Origin: Flavobacteriales bacterium
GTDB lineage: Bacteria; Bacteroidota; Bacteroidia; Flavobacteriales_F; PHOS-HE28
Assembly (NCBI GenBank): GCA_016717225.1
Contig: JADKGB010000011.1
Location: forward strand, 105,516-169,515
Length of the DNA: 64,000 bases
Direction: 5' to 3'
Of the stretch, positions 1-8,488 are shown in pieces (position 1 is the stretch's first letter; the number at the start of each line of letters is the position of its first letter). Position numbers and translations under genes: made by a program. A model generated the notes under the pieces. The model had not been told where the DNA came from and did not search any database. It worked only from the letters and a program-made list of their open reading frames with translations.

Positions 1-147
1 GACACCGCCGACATCAACGTGAACCCGTACATGTTCGATAAACAGGTGATCACACGTTCTGTTCCGGGAACCGAGAAATGGACCTTCGGTGTGATCGAAG
101 GTGATGGCGACCGGACACAGAGGAGCATCACGCTTGTAACGCAATAG
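1..147 (+). CDS. C-terminal end of an unidentified protein (truncated by window edge)
   Basis: Frame 1 is open from the first base to a TAG at 145-147 and encodes 48 residues ending in ITLVTQ. The composition is protein-like (mixed hydrophobic and charged, no low complexity). It converges on the pseudouridine synthase gene, whose stop lies 3 bp further on, so the two genes end tail to tail. I see no recognisable domain in so short a piece and give no function. Confidence 0.55.
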   Translation, partial: DTADINVNPYMFDKQVITRSVPGTEKWTFGVIEGDGDRTQRSITLVTQ

Positions 148-149
148 GT

Positions 150-1496
150 TTACTCGCTGCCGTAGGAGGTTCGCAATCGCTTGCCACCACGTTCTTCCTT
201 GGTGCTTGTCTGAACGTCCTTCATGCGCTTCAAAAGGGTCACCTCTTTTTCGGTAAGGTGCCGCCAGTGGCTTCGTTGCAGGTCTTTCTTGGTTAGACCT
301 GCGAACATGACACGGTCCAATTTCATCACCTCATAACCGAGTGCTTCAAACATGCGGCGCACTATGCGGTTGCGGCCCATGTGAAGTTTTATGCCCACCT
401 CACGGCGCGTATCAGCAGTGGCCACATAGCTCGCTTCATCGGCGCGTGCAAGACCATCATCGAGATTGATGCCGTTCACCAATTCTTGCAGGTGCGCAGC
501 TTGCACGCTCTTGTCCAACGTTACATGATAGAGCTTTTCCGCACCATAGCTCGGGTGGGTGAGTTTCTTGGCCAGGTCGCCGTCATTGGTAAGCAGCAGC
601 ACGCCTGTGGTGTGGCGGTCCAAGCGGCCCACTGGGTAGAGGCGTTCTGTACAGGCATTCCTGATAAGGTCCATCACGGTATGCCGCTCTTGCGGGTCGT
701 CCGTGGTGGTAATGGTGTCTTTGGGTTTGTTGAGCAGAACGTACCGCTTTTGCTCCATGCTCAATTTCTGGGACCCGAAGTGGACAATATCCGTCGGCAT
801 CACTTTGGTGCCGAGTTCGGTTACCACTTTGCCGTTCACCGTTACTACACCAGTGGTGATCAGGGTATCAGCTTCACGTCGGCTTCCAACTCCCGCTTGC
901 GCCAGGTAACGGTTCAAGCGAATGAGTCCTTCATTGGCGGGGTTCGGGAGGCTGAACCGATTGCTGCGCTCGCCACGGCGGAAAGGTCGACGTGTCTTTG
1001 GGTCTCCTTCTGAAAATGTGCGTTCATCGCGGCTTTGCCTTGCCCATGGCTTTTCTGGTCGCGCACTGCTGCTGCGTGGTTTGCCTGTGCTTGGTCGACC
1101 ATCATCCCTTGTGCCCTTGCCCTTGTATGGGCCAGATGATCGGGAAGAGCTGGTACGATCGCTATCACGCCTACCAGCACCCGTTGACCGTTCACTTCTG
1201 CCTTCACCCGCGCGAGGCGGTGTGCGGTCATCGTCGCGGCGAGGTCCGGACCGGCCTTCACCGCGGGTGTCCTTTTCCTTCGGACCCGTTGGACGGGATG
1301 CTCCCCGACCCGCACCTCGCGCACCAGGACCTGATTTTCGATCGGACCGTGACTCGCCTCGGGTACCGCGATTGTCCTCTTCTTTTTTCGGCCCACGTGC
1401 TTCGGTGGATCTCTTTGGTCCGCGGCCACTAGAGGAGCTGCGTGTGTCTTCAGAGCGGCGGTCGCCTCTCGGCGAACGATCATTGCGTTTGGTCAT
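150..1496 (-). CDS. rRNA pseudouridine synthase, RsuA/RluB family, with long RG/S-rich N-terminal tail
   Basis: A 448-residue protein. Residues 1-190 are a disordered tail rich in Arg, Ser, Gly and Lys. An S4 RNA-binding domain follows (about 191-240, IRLNRYLAQAGVGSRREAD), then the catalytic domain with the RsuA/RluB signature GRLDRHTTG, whose Asp is the catalytic residue, and a conserved end around GRNRIVRRMFEALGYEV. The family converts uridine to pseudouridine in rRNA (RluB: 23S; RsuA: 16S); which site is modified cannot be told from sequence. The tail is far longer than in E. coli homologues, though RG-rich extensions are common in this phylum. The start codon lies inside the 3' end of the upstream nuclease gene (17-bp overlap), implying coupling. 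Confidence 0.93.
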   Translation of the reverse strand: MTKRNDRSPRGDRRSEDTRSSSSGRGPKRSTEARGPKKEEDNRGTRGESRSDRKSGPGARGAGRGASRPTGPKEKDTRGEGRSGPRRDDDRTPPRAGEGRSERSTGAGRRDSDRTSSSRSSGPYKGKGTRDDGRPSTGKPRSSSARPEKPWARQSRDERTFSEGDPKTRRPFRRGERSNRFSLPNPANEGLIRLNRYLAQAGVGSRREADTLITTGVVTVNGKVVTELGTKVMPTDIVHFGSQKLSMEQKRYVLLNKPKDTITTTDDPQERHTVMDLIRNACTERLYPVGRLDRHTTGVLLLTNDGDLAKKLTHPSYGAEKLYHVTLDKSVQAAHLQELVNGINLDDGLARADEASYVATADTRREVGIKLHMGRNRIVRRMFEALGYEVMKLDRVMFAGLTKKDLQRSHWRHLTEKEVTLLKRMKDVQTSTKEERGGKRLRTSYGSE

Positions 1497-1857
1497 CCAG
1501 GGTGGGGTAAAAGGCGTTCGGTATATGCAGGATCTTGGATCCTTCGGGTGTAAAGGTCACGCTTATCACGTCGAATCGGAGTTCCAGGTCTCCTTCCGTC
1601 TGGTGGATCAGCTCTTCCGCAGCACGGATCAGGGTGCGTTGCTTCTTCCTGTCAACGGCCAATTCAGGTGCGTGCCAGCGGTCGCTGCCCAAGGTTTTTA
1701 CCTCTATTACCACCAAAAATCGCCCATCCTTGGCTACAATATCCAATTCGTCGCGCTTATGCCGCCAGTTGCGATGCAGGATCACAAAGCCCCGTTCTTG
1801 CAGCCATTGGCACGCCAGTTGCTCGCCGGCGGCGCCCGTAAGTAGATGTTTGGCCAT
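1480..1857 (-). CDS. YraN/UPF0102 family putative endonuclease
   Basis: A 125-residue protein, the usual length of UPF0102 (YraN). It begins with the family pattern GEQLACQWLQERGF. The nuclease-fold core follows, with an acidic residue in DELDIVAKDG and the EVKT motif (D...ExK of PD-(D/E)XK-like folds) near residues 37-54. The biological role of the family is not well established; a nuclease role is inferred from fold. Its 3' end overlaps the start of the pseudouridine synthase gene, so the two are probably one transcript. Confidence 0.9.
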   Translation of the reverse strand: MAKHLLTGAAGEQLACQWLQERGFVILHRNWRHKRDELDIVAKDGRFLVVIEVKTLGSDRWHAPELAVDRKKQRTLIRAAEELIHQTEGDLELRFDVISVTFTPEGSKILHIPNAFYPTLDDQTQ

Positions 1858-1962
1858 GGATAAGAACCTTCAACTGTGCGTAACCCATCCGGGCCACTGC
1901 CGTTAAAGGGTACCAAATCTGAGGATCTTTCGACCGTTTACTCTTCGGCAACGACAACTCAC

Positions 1963-2604
1963 ATGAACCATATCAATCGTTACCTCTTCTCTTTCACCCT
2001 TGCGCTCTGCTCTGTTGCAGCTATACAAGCACAGGCATTCGAGGGTGTTATCGAATTCACCAAGACCACGGGTCCGGTGATCACGAACTACAAGTATTAC
2101 ATCAAGGGCGACCATGTGCGGATCGAGGAGATCAGCGCGCGAGGTGATGCCCAAGGTATCATGCTCGTGGATACACGGGACAAAACGGTAACGGCCCTGA
2201 GCCCTGACCGCAAACTGTACATGGATGTGCCTAACATGCGCCTGCCCAAGGATGTGAAGACCGATGTGAAAAAGACCGGCGAGATGAAGGACATGGCTGG
2301 CTACAAATGCGAGAAATGGGTTGTGAAGAGCAATGATGAGGACCGTACCATTACATATTGGGTCGCTGCCGACAAGTTCGACTTCTTCGTTCCCCTGTTG
2401 GAAACGTTGAACCGTAAGGACGAGCAAGCGGTGTTCTTCCTGGAAGTGCCTGATGGCGTCGGAATGTTCCCCATGCTCGGTGTTGAACAGAAGATGGATG
2501 GTTCAGAGGTGAGCAAACTGCAGGTCACCAAAGTGACGAAGGGTGTTCAGAAGCCTTCCTTGTTCGAGATACCAGCAGGCTATAACAAGTTCGAGCGGAA
2601 TTGA
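1963..2604 (+). CDS. Secreted DUF4412-type protein
   Basis: The frame is open from 1876, but the ATG at 1963 starts a clear signal peptide (MNHINRYLFSFTLALCSVAA, then IQAQA), so I place the start there, giving 213 residues. The mature part begins FEGVIEFTKTTG and is rich in beta-strand patterns. It has the DUF4412-like features of a YYIKGDHVRIE segment, a DTRDKTVTALSPDRKLYM segment and a YKCEKWVVKS segment. Members are exported Bacteroidota proteins of unknown function. It stands alone, converging with the LD-carboxypeptidase gene 19 bp downstream. Confidence 0.8.
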   Translation: MNHINRYLFSFTLALCSVAAIQAQAFEGVIEFTKTTGPVITNYKYYIKGDHVRIEEISARGDAQGIMLVDTRDKTVTALSPDRKLYMDVPNMRLPKDVKTDVKKTGEMKDMAGYKCEKWVVKSNDEDRTITYWVAADKFDFFVPLLETLNRKDEQAVFFLEVPDGVGMFPMLGVEQKMDGSEVSKLQVTKVTKGVQKPSLFEIPAGYNKFERN

Positions 2605-2623
2605 AGAGAAACGCAGAGTTGCG

Positions 2624-3553
2624 TTAAGCCGATAGCCCCCTCTCGAAACTCAGCGTTGCACCGCTTTCGGTGACGCTGAGTTTTGCTTTTGTACCCATGA
2701 TCAATGCGCGATTGTCCGGGATGTGGCCTGCGGGAAAGCCGAAGCAGACGGGGTAGTTGGTTCCCTTTGACGCTCCAGCGATCATTTCTTCCACTATCTG
2801 GCCAAAAGGGTCCGCTTCGTTGCGGTTATGCATATCAGGCATGCCGCCAACTACGAGCCCGGCCAGGTTCCTGAACCAGCCCGAGAGCTTGAGGTTCATC
2901 ACCATTCGATCCATATGGTAGAGCAACTCGTCCAAGTCTTCCACAAAAAGGATCTTGCCTCGTGGGTCCATGTCGTATGGCGTGCCACGCAATGCGTAAA
3001 GCAACGAGAGGTTGCCGCCGATCAGAATGCCCTCACAATGACCAAGTCGCTGGGTACTGAGCGAGCTTTCGTTGCTTATTAATTCAAAACCTTCGCCGAA
3101 CAATGCCTTCCGCAAGGTCTCCTTTGTTGCTTCCGTTTTCGTGCCGATGTTGTGGGGCATTTGGGCATGCAACGAACAGATACTCATCTTGTGCAAGGCG
3201 CTGTGCAACACCGTGATATCGCTGAATCCGATCAGCCATTTCGGGTTTTGCCGAAGGGGCGAAAGGTCAATATCCTCCATCAAACGCATGGTTCCGTAGC
3301 CACCTCGTGCGCACCAGATCGCTGACACGTGTGGGTCATTGATCGCGGCCTGCAGGTCGGCAACGCGTTCAGCATCGGTTCCGGCTTGTTGAAAGTGCTT
3401 ACGCCCAACCCCGGCGCCTAGCATCACGCGCAAGCCCCAACTCTCGGCCAAGGCAATGCCATCGCGCAGCTCTTCAATGGCTATCGCGCGGGCTGTGGGA
3501 ACGATGGCGATAGTGTCGCCTGCTTTCAATGAAGGAGGAATGATCGGTTCCAT
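2624..3553 (-). CDS. LD-carboxypeptidase / MccF-like serine peptidase (S66)
   Basis: 309 residues from the ATG at 3553. The frame continues upstream, but that extension has no family similarity and runs through intergenic repeat-like DNA. S66 features are visible: WCARGGYGTMRL, then the nucleophile motif GFSD in WLIGFSDITVLH, a glutamate in KILFVEDLDE, and a histidine in FGFPAGHIPDNRAL, matching the Ser-Glu-His triad. The family cleaves the terminal D-Ala from murein tetrapeptides (LdcA, cytoplasmic recycling) or detoxifies microcin C (MccF); LdcA is the likelier role. It is transcribed away from metG. Confidence 0.9.
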   Translation of the reverse strand: MEPIIPPSLKAGDTIAIVPTARAIAIEELRDGIALAESWGLRVMLGAGVGRKHFQQAGTDAERVADLQAAINDPHVSAIWCARGGYGTMRLMEDIDLSPLRQNPKWLIGFSDITVLHSALHKMSICSLHAQMPHNIGTKTEATKETLRKALFGEGFELISNESSLSTQRLGHCEGILIGGNLSLLYALRGTPYDMDPRGKILFVEDLDELLYHMDRMVMNLKLSGWFRNLAGLVVGGMPDMHNRNEADPFGQIVEEMIAGASKGTNYPVCFGFPAGHIPDNRALIMGTKAKLSVTESGATLSFERGLSA

Positions 3554-3650
3554 GACAAGGCGAAGGTGCGATCCACATATTCGATCGCTGATCGCCGGAT
3601 CGCCGGAGAACTGACAATAAGCAACTGACAACTACTCTGGGCGCACACGA

Positions 3651-3658
3651 TACTTTCG
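3651..3658 (+). promoter_or_regulatory. Bacteroidota -7 box of metG
   Basis: TACTTTCG followed by CCC matches the Bacteroidota -7 consensus TAnnTTTG and the same box before other genes here. It lies 42 bp before the chosen GTG start. No clear TTG -33 element is seen. Confidence 0.5.
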
Positions 3659-3692
3659 CCCTCTGCCTTTCTTGGCCAGAAGACCCGAACCC

Positions 3693-5807
3693 GTGAAAGA
3701 GATCAAGCGCACCACCGTTACCGCCGCGTTGCCATACGCGAACGGCCCTCTGCATATCGGGCATATCGCTGGCGCGTATTTGCCAGCCGACATCTATGTG
3801 CGGTGCCTTCGCGCTCGTGGCAAGGAAGTGCTCTTCGTATGCGGAAGTGATGAACATGGTGCCGCCATTACTCTTCGGGCTATCAAGGAAGGAACTACGC
3901 CCAAGGCCATCGTGGACAAGTACCACGCGATGATGGGCAAGGCCTTCACGGATTTCGGGATCCACTTCGACATCTACCATCGAACAAGCAGCGAACTTCA
4001 CAAGGAGACGAGCCAGGAGTTCTTCTTGAAGTTGAACGAGAACCATGCGTTCACCGAGCAGGAAGAGCAGCAGTATTATGATGAAGAAGCGAGGCAGTTC
4101 CTGGCGGATCGTTACATCATCGGCACGTGCCCTACTTGTGCCAACCCGAATGCATATGGTGACCAGTGCGAGAAGTGCGGTAGCGCACTTTCCCCCAAAG
4201 AACTGATCGATCCGCGCAGTACATTGAGCGGTGCCAAGCCTGTACTGAAGTCAACGAAGCATTGGTACCTGCCTATGGACCGATCGCAGCAATGGGTGGA
4301 AGAGTGGATCAACACGGGCGTGCTCGATGGCGTTCAACAGCATGATGCTGGCGAGTGGAAGCCCCAAGTGCTTGGCCAATGCAATAGCTGGTTGAAGGAC
4401 GGACTGCGCCCGCGCGCGATGACCCGCGATCTGGATTGGGGGGTACCCGTTCCACTGCCGAACGCGGCAGGCAAAGTGCTCTACGTATGGCTCGATGCAC
4501 CGATCGGTTACATCTCTGCGACGAAGCAATGGGCGAAGGACCAGGAGCGGAGAGATCCCGGGTCAAGCCCGGGATGGGAAAAGTGGTGGAAGGCTGATGA
4601 CACTCGCTTGCTGCATTTCATCGGCAAGGACAACATCGTTTTCCATTGCATCATCTTTCCGATCCTGCTGAAGATGCACGGCGGTTACCAGCTCCCGCAG
4701 AACGTGCCAGCCAACGAGTTCTTGAACCTCGAAGGCCAGAAATTGAGCACCAGCCGCAATTGGGCGGTGTGGTTGCACGAGTACATCGAGCGTTGGCCGA
4801 ACCGGCAGGATGAATTGCGTTACGCGCTCACCAGTTTGATGCCGGAGTTCAAGGACAGCGAGTTCACCTGGAAGGCATTCCAGGATTACAACAACAATGA
4901 ACTGGTCGCCATCCTCGGCAACTTCGTGCAGCGCGTGTTCGTGCTCTGCCACAAGTACTATGGCGGGAAAGCACCCGAACCAGGCGAACGCATCGATCAG
5001 GATGTGGCCTTGTGGAGCAACGTGCATGCGAACGTGGAGGCGATCGCGATCAGCAATGACCAGTTCCGATTGCGTGATGCGTTGGCTAGCGCGATGAACG
5101 TGGCCCGTGCCGGTAACAAATACCTCACCGACACCGAACCGTGGAAGTTGGAAAAGACCGATCCGGAGCGCACACGAACAGTTTTGTCGAACAGCTTGAA
5201 CGTGGTGGCCGTGTTGAGCATCGTACTTGATCCCTTCCTGCCTTTCACCGCAGCGAAGTTGCGTCGCATGCTTTCCACCGGAACACTTTCTTGGGAGCAA
5301 GCCTTTCGCACCGATCTGATCGGTGCCGATCAACAGCTAGGGGCATCCGAGCATCTCTTCAAACCGATCGACGACACCGCGATCGCCTCAGAGGTCGAGC
5401 GCCTTCATGCTAACAGACCAGTGGAAACAACACCAACAACTGATCAACCTTCTCCGATCAAAGTGGTAGAGGCCAAACCGAACATCTCGTTCGATGATTT
5501 CGGCAAATTGGATCTGCGCATCGGTACCATCACCGCTGCGGAGAAAGTCGCCAAGGCGGATAAATTGTTGAAGCTCACGATCGACATCGGCGAAGCGCAT
5601 CCGCGCACGGTCGTTAGCGGCATCGCGCAGCACTTCACACCCGAAGAACTGACTGGCCAACAAGTTTTACTGCTCTGCAATTTGGAGCCGCGCAAACTGA
5701 AAGGCATCGAAAGCCAAGGCATGGTGCTGATGGCCGAGGACGCGGAAGGAAAACTTCGCTTCGTAAAGCCTACGGAAGCAATGCCGCCGGGCAGCGGCGT
5801 GCGTTAG
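3693..5807 (+). CDS. metG: Methionyl-tRNA synthetase
   Basis: Charges tRNA-Met with methionine in the cytoplasm. From the GTG at 3693 it has 704 residues; a TTG at 3672 would add seven. The class I HIGH motif is at 21-24. A zinc-knuckle pattern CPTC...CEKC occurs near 150-170. The KMSKS motif appears as KLSTS (350-354). A C-terminal Trbp111-like tRNA-binding domain (about 597-704, from FDDFGKLDLRIGT) completes the long Bacteroidota form. Residues 288-295 read DPGSSPGW and are encoded by a perfect palindrome (4555-4575), which looks like a small repeat inserted in frame between the Rossmann halves. The gene has its own promoter box and no close operon partner. Confidence 0.97.
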   Translation: MKEIKRTTVTAALPYANGPLHIGHIAGAYLPADIYVRCLRARGKEVLFVCGSDEHGAAITLRAIKEGTTPKAIVDKYHAMMGKAFTDFGIHFDIYHRTSSELHKETSQEFFLKLNENHAFTEQEEQQYYDEEARQFLADRYIIGTCPTCANPNAYGDQCEKCGSALSPKELIDPRSTLSGAKPVLKSTKHWYLPMDRSQQWVEEWINTGVLDGVQQHDAGEWKPQVLGQCNSWLKDGLRPRAMTRDLDWGVPVPLPNAAGKVLYVWLDAPIGYISATKQWAKDQERRDPGSSPGWEKWWKADDTRLLHFIGKDNIVFHCIIFPILLKMHGGYQLPQNVPANEFLNLEGQKLSTSRNWAVWLHEYIERWPNRQDELRYALTSLMPEFKDSEFTWKAFQDYNNNELVAILGNFVQRVFVLCHKYYGGKAPEPGERIDQDVALWSNVHANVEAIAISNDQFRLRDALASAMNVARAGNKYLTDTEPWKLEKTDPERTRTVLSNSLNVVAVLSIVLDPFLPFTAAKLRRMLSTGTLSWEQAFRTDLIGADQQLGASEHLFKPIDDTAIASEVERLHANRPVETTPTTDQPSPIKVVEAKPNISFDDFGKLDLRIGTITAAEKVAKADKLLKLTIDIGEAHPRTVVSGIAQHFTPEELTGQQVLLLCNLEPRKLKGIESQGMVLMAEDAEGKLRFVKPTEAMPPGSGVR
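4555..4575. repeat. Palindromic element inside metG
   Basis: ATCCCGGG (4555-4562), a 5-nt loop TCAAG, then CCCGGGAT (4568-4575): a perfect 8-bp stem inside the metG reading frame. The same kind of element is common between bacterial genes. It adds about seven residues without breaking the frame. Confidence 0.7.
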
Positions 5808-5860
5808 TCCTCTTTCGGATCAGCGATCATCAGCGGGATCCGCGTCATCTGCGTACCAGA

Positions 5861-6829
5861 TCACGCAGGGCCTCTGTTCTTCACACGAACGATCTCCGCC
5901 GCGATGCTTACCGCGATCTCTTCCGGCGTTTTGCTATGGATCGGCAGCCCGATCGGTGCGTGCACGCGCGCGAGTTCTTCTTCGGTGAACCCTTCAGCGC
6001 GCAGATCATCGAACAGTGTGCGCACCTTTTCCGCACTGCCCAGCATGCCCAGGTATTTCCAGCGGCGCCGGATCAATTGCCGCAGCGCTATCGCATCCGT
6101 TCGGTAGCCGAAGGACACCAATGCGATGAACAGTTCTGGCTCATCCGGTAGATGGTCGGTGATGTGGTGGAAGTCGATCACTTTTTTTTCGTGCGCCCAT
6201 TCATTGGCCTCCATCGTGTTCAGCACTTCGCGATGATCGAATTGAACGATATGGAACCCGAGCTGGTTCATGCTTCGTGAGAGCGCAAGGCCCACATGCC
6301 CGCCACCGACGATGGCGATGCGTGGCCGTTGCGTTAGCCGCTCGCGATAGCTCCATGCCGCATCGGGCTCGTAATGTGCGGTTCCCACTTCCAGCAAGCG
6401 GATCCCTGCGGAACTCATCACCAATTCAAACGCCTTTCCGCTGTCCATCGCGTTGAGCACTTCCTGACAGAAGGCGTTCTGGCCCGGACCGAGGTAGAAG
6501 AAGGCCACCGTTTGCTCGCCGGAGCAGATCATGCCGGAACGGTCCTGTCCTATACCCGGCTTGTGGATCTGCCGTTTCAAAAAGGGGAATCCTTCGGTGT
6601 CTCCCGAAGAGATCCCTGAGGTCAGCCGCTCTATCGCTAGTTCAACGAGTTTGTGCTCCATACTTCCACCACCGATGGAACCGATCGGCCCCTGTTGGTG
6701 CGACACGCACATCTTGAATCCCTTGCGCCCCGGACTGCTGCCGATGCTTTCCACCACGCACAGCAGTGCGCTGTTGTCAGTGCGCGTCACCGCAAGCATT
6801 TTTTCCCAGAAGGCGCGCTGATCGTTCAT
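5861..6829 (-). CDS. xdhC: XdhC/CoxI family molybdo-enzyme maturation factor
   Basis: 322 residues from the ATG at 6829; the in-frame TTG 12 bp earlier is less likely. The N-terminal XdhC_CoxI domain (AVTRTDNSALLCVVESIGSS, then GSIGGGSMEHKL) is followed by a C-terminal NAD-binding-like Rossmann domain with IAIVGGGHVGLALS near residue 170. XdhC binds molybdenum cofactor, promotes its sulfuration and inserts it into xanthine dehydrogenase. No xdhA/xdhB lies in the window, but the gene is divergent from and adjacent to a urate hydroxylase gene, which fits hypoxanthine-to-urate oxidation. A TACTTTG box lies about 10 bp before the ATG. Confidence 0.92.
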   Translation of the reverse strand: MNDQRAFWEKMLAVTRTDNSALLCVVESIGSSPGRKGFKMCVSHQQGPIGSIGGGSMEHKLVELAIERLTSGISSGDTEGFPFLKRQIHKPGIGQDRSGMICSGEQTVAFFYLGPGQNAFCQEVLNAMDSGKAFELVMSSAGIRLLEVGTAHYEPDAAWSYRERLTQRPRIAIVGGGHVGLALSRSMNQLGFHIVQFDHREVLNTMEANEWAHEKKVIDFHHITDHLPDEPELFIALVSFGYRTDAIALRQLIRRRWKYLGMLGSAEKVRTLFDDLRAEGFTEEELARVHAPIGLPIHSKTPEEIAVSIAAEIVRVKNRGPA

Positions 6830-6899
6830 GGCGGTGTTCAAAGTACTGGCATTCTCGGCGTTTCTTCATGGCGGCTGAAACCGTCATCTTCGTCACGCT

Positions 6900-8366
6900 G
6901 TGGAAGTCTGGCCATCCTTCTCCGAAAAGCTGTTGTCCGACGCATCGTTGCCGATCGTGGCGGTGATGCTCGCGTTGCTGCTGTGCGTCTTCTTCTGGTT
7001 CCGGCATTTGGCAAGCGCACTGAAATTGCAACTGTCGGCGGATGACATATCTGCGGGCGCGCGCTTTGATCTGGAACAATCGAATTCCACGGCGATCGCT
7101 TCCCGACAGGTCTCGAAATTCTTCTTCTGGGCGCTGTTGCTCGGGTATCTATTGTACATCGCGGTGGCTGGCACCCTGATGTATGGCTACACGATGGAGT
7201 GGATCAATCTCGCGATCCGATGGACCCACGTGATCGCGGGCATCATGTGGATCGGTGCGTCGTTCTACTTCATCTTCCTGGAGAACAACCTCAATCGCAC
7301 GGAAGGGCTGCGCGATGAACTCGCGGGCAACCTCTGGGCGATCCACGGCGGCGGCTTCTACTATGTGGAGAAGTACAAGGTGGCGCCGAAGGTGATCCCT
7401 GCGCACCTGCACTGGTTCAAATACGAGGCCTACTTCACCTGGCTCAGCGGTTTCGCGTTGCTCTTCATCGTGTACTACGCCGATGCGCGGTCGTTCATGA
7501 TCGACCCAACGGTGGCGGACTTGTCCAGTGCAGCGGCCGTTGGCATCGGCGTCGGTTCGTTGATCCTCGGCTATGTGATCTACGACCGGATGTGCAGTTC
7601 GAAGCTGATCCTGCGGCAAGATCTTTTCGCGTTGGTCGGCATGGTGATCCTCGGTGTGATCACCTATGCGCTCACGCATCTGCTCAGCGGTCGCGCGGCG
7701 TTCATCCACGTCGGCGCCGTCATCGGGACGATCATGGTGGGCAACGTGTTCTTCACCATCATACCCAGCCAGAAAGCCTTGGTGCGCGCCGCGAAGACCG
7801 GCCAGCCATTGGATGAAACGCTTGGCAAGAAGGCCGGTCAGCGCAGCCTGCACAACAACTACCTCACGCTGCCGGTGGTCTTCATCATGATCAGCAACCA
7901 TTTCCCGAGCACCTTTGGGCACAGCTGGAACTGGGTGGTCCTGATGGTGATGGTTGTGGCCAGCATGGGCATCAAGCATTACTGGAACCTGCTGGATCGC
8001 GGTGTGAAGCGGACGTGGGTGCTGATCCTGAGCATCCTCGCCCTGGTCTTCATGAGCGTGGCCATCTCACCCGCCTTCGAGGATTCGCTGGATGCCACGA
8101 TACCTGCTAGCTTCGAGGAAGCCAACGCCGTGATCCAAGCCCGTTGCGTGCAATGCCACAGTGCCAGCCCCACGGACGACCAGTGGACCGCTGCGCCGAA
8201 CGGTGTGATGTACGATACCCCGGAGCAGATCAAGGCCATGGCCGACAAGATCATGACCCGCGCGGTGCGCACCAAGACGATGCCCCAAGGCAACAAGACA
8301 GGGATGACGGACGAGGAGCGCACCATTTTGAAACGGTGGATATTGCAGGGTGCCAAAACAGAATGA
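6900..8366 (+). CDS. puuD: Membrane urate hydroxylase with C-terminal cytochrome c domain (PuuD)
   Basis: 488 residues from a GTG start. The first 400 residues hold about eight hydrophobic helices with the PuuD (urate oxidase N) signature, including IRWTHVIAGIMWIGASFYFI and the conserved AIHGGGFYYVEKYKVAP. The C-terminal 85 residues are a class I cytochrome c with the haem motif CVQCH (Cys416, Cys419, His420) and a late Met ligand candidate in KTMPQGN. The family oxidises urate to 5-hydroxyisourate and passes electrons to the respiratory chain rather than to oxygen directly, so no H2O2 is expected. It heads the plus-strand purine cluster. Confidence 0.95.
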   Translation: MEVWPSFSEKLLSDASLPIVAVMLALLLCVFFWFRHLASALKLQLSADDISAGARFDLEQSNSTAIASRQVSKFFFWALLLGYLLYIAVAGTLMYGYTMEWINLAIRWTHVIAGIMWIGASFYFIFLENNLNRTEGLRDELAGNLWAIHGGGFYYVEKYKVAPKVIPAHLHWFKYEAYFTWLSGFALLFIVYYADARSFMIDPTVADLSSAAAVGIGVGSLILGYVIYDRMCSSKLILRQDLFALVGMVILGVITYALTHLLSGRAAFIHVGAVIGTIMVGNVFFTIIPSQKALVRAAKTGQPLDETLGKKAGQRSLHNNYLTLPVVFIMISNHFPSTFGHSWNWVVLMVMVVASMGIKHYWNLLDRGVKRTWVLILSILALVFMSVAISPAFEDSLDATIPASFEEANAVIQARCVQCHSASPTDDQWTAAPNGVMYDTPEQIKAMADKIMTRAVRTKTMPQGNKTGMTDEERTILKRWILQGAKTE

Positions 8367-8396
8367 TGTCCCAACACGGCATTCACGCGAATGATG

Positions 8397-8485
8397 GATC
8401 GCTTCACCACGAGGCGGGGTTCGCGATGACGTACCCTCTTTGTCGTCAGCGCGAGGAGGCCCTGCGACGAAGCGATCTGTAATTA
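8397..8485. repeat. Intergenic inverted repeat, copy A
   Basis: GATCGCTTC (8397-8405) pairs with GAAGCGATC (8469-8477). Inner halves carry CGATGACG and CGTCAGCG. The tail CGAAGCGATCTGTAATT recurs at 11708-11724. It lies between puuD and the allantoinase gene and ends 3 bp before the latter's start. Confidence 0.65.
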
Positions 8486-8488
8486 CCG

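Noticed and set aside
922..1845. 307-codon open frame on the plus strand
   Set aside because: It is antisense to the repetitive tail of the pseudouridine synthase and to yraN, and its composition mirrors that low complexity. It has no motif.
2605..2623. Small hairpin AACGCA/TGCGTT between two convergent stops as terminator
   Set aside because: Only six pairs and no T run; too weak to call.
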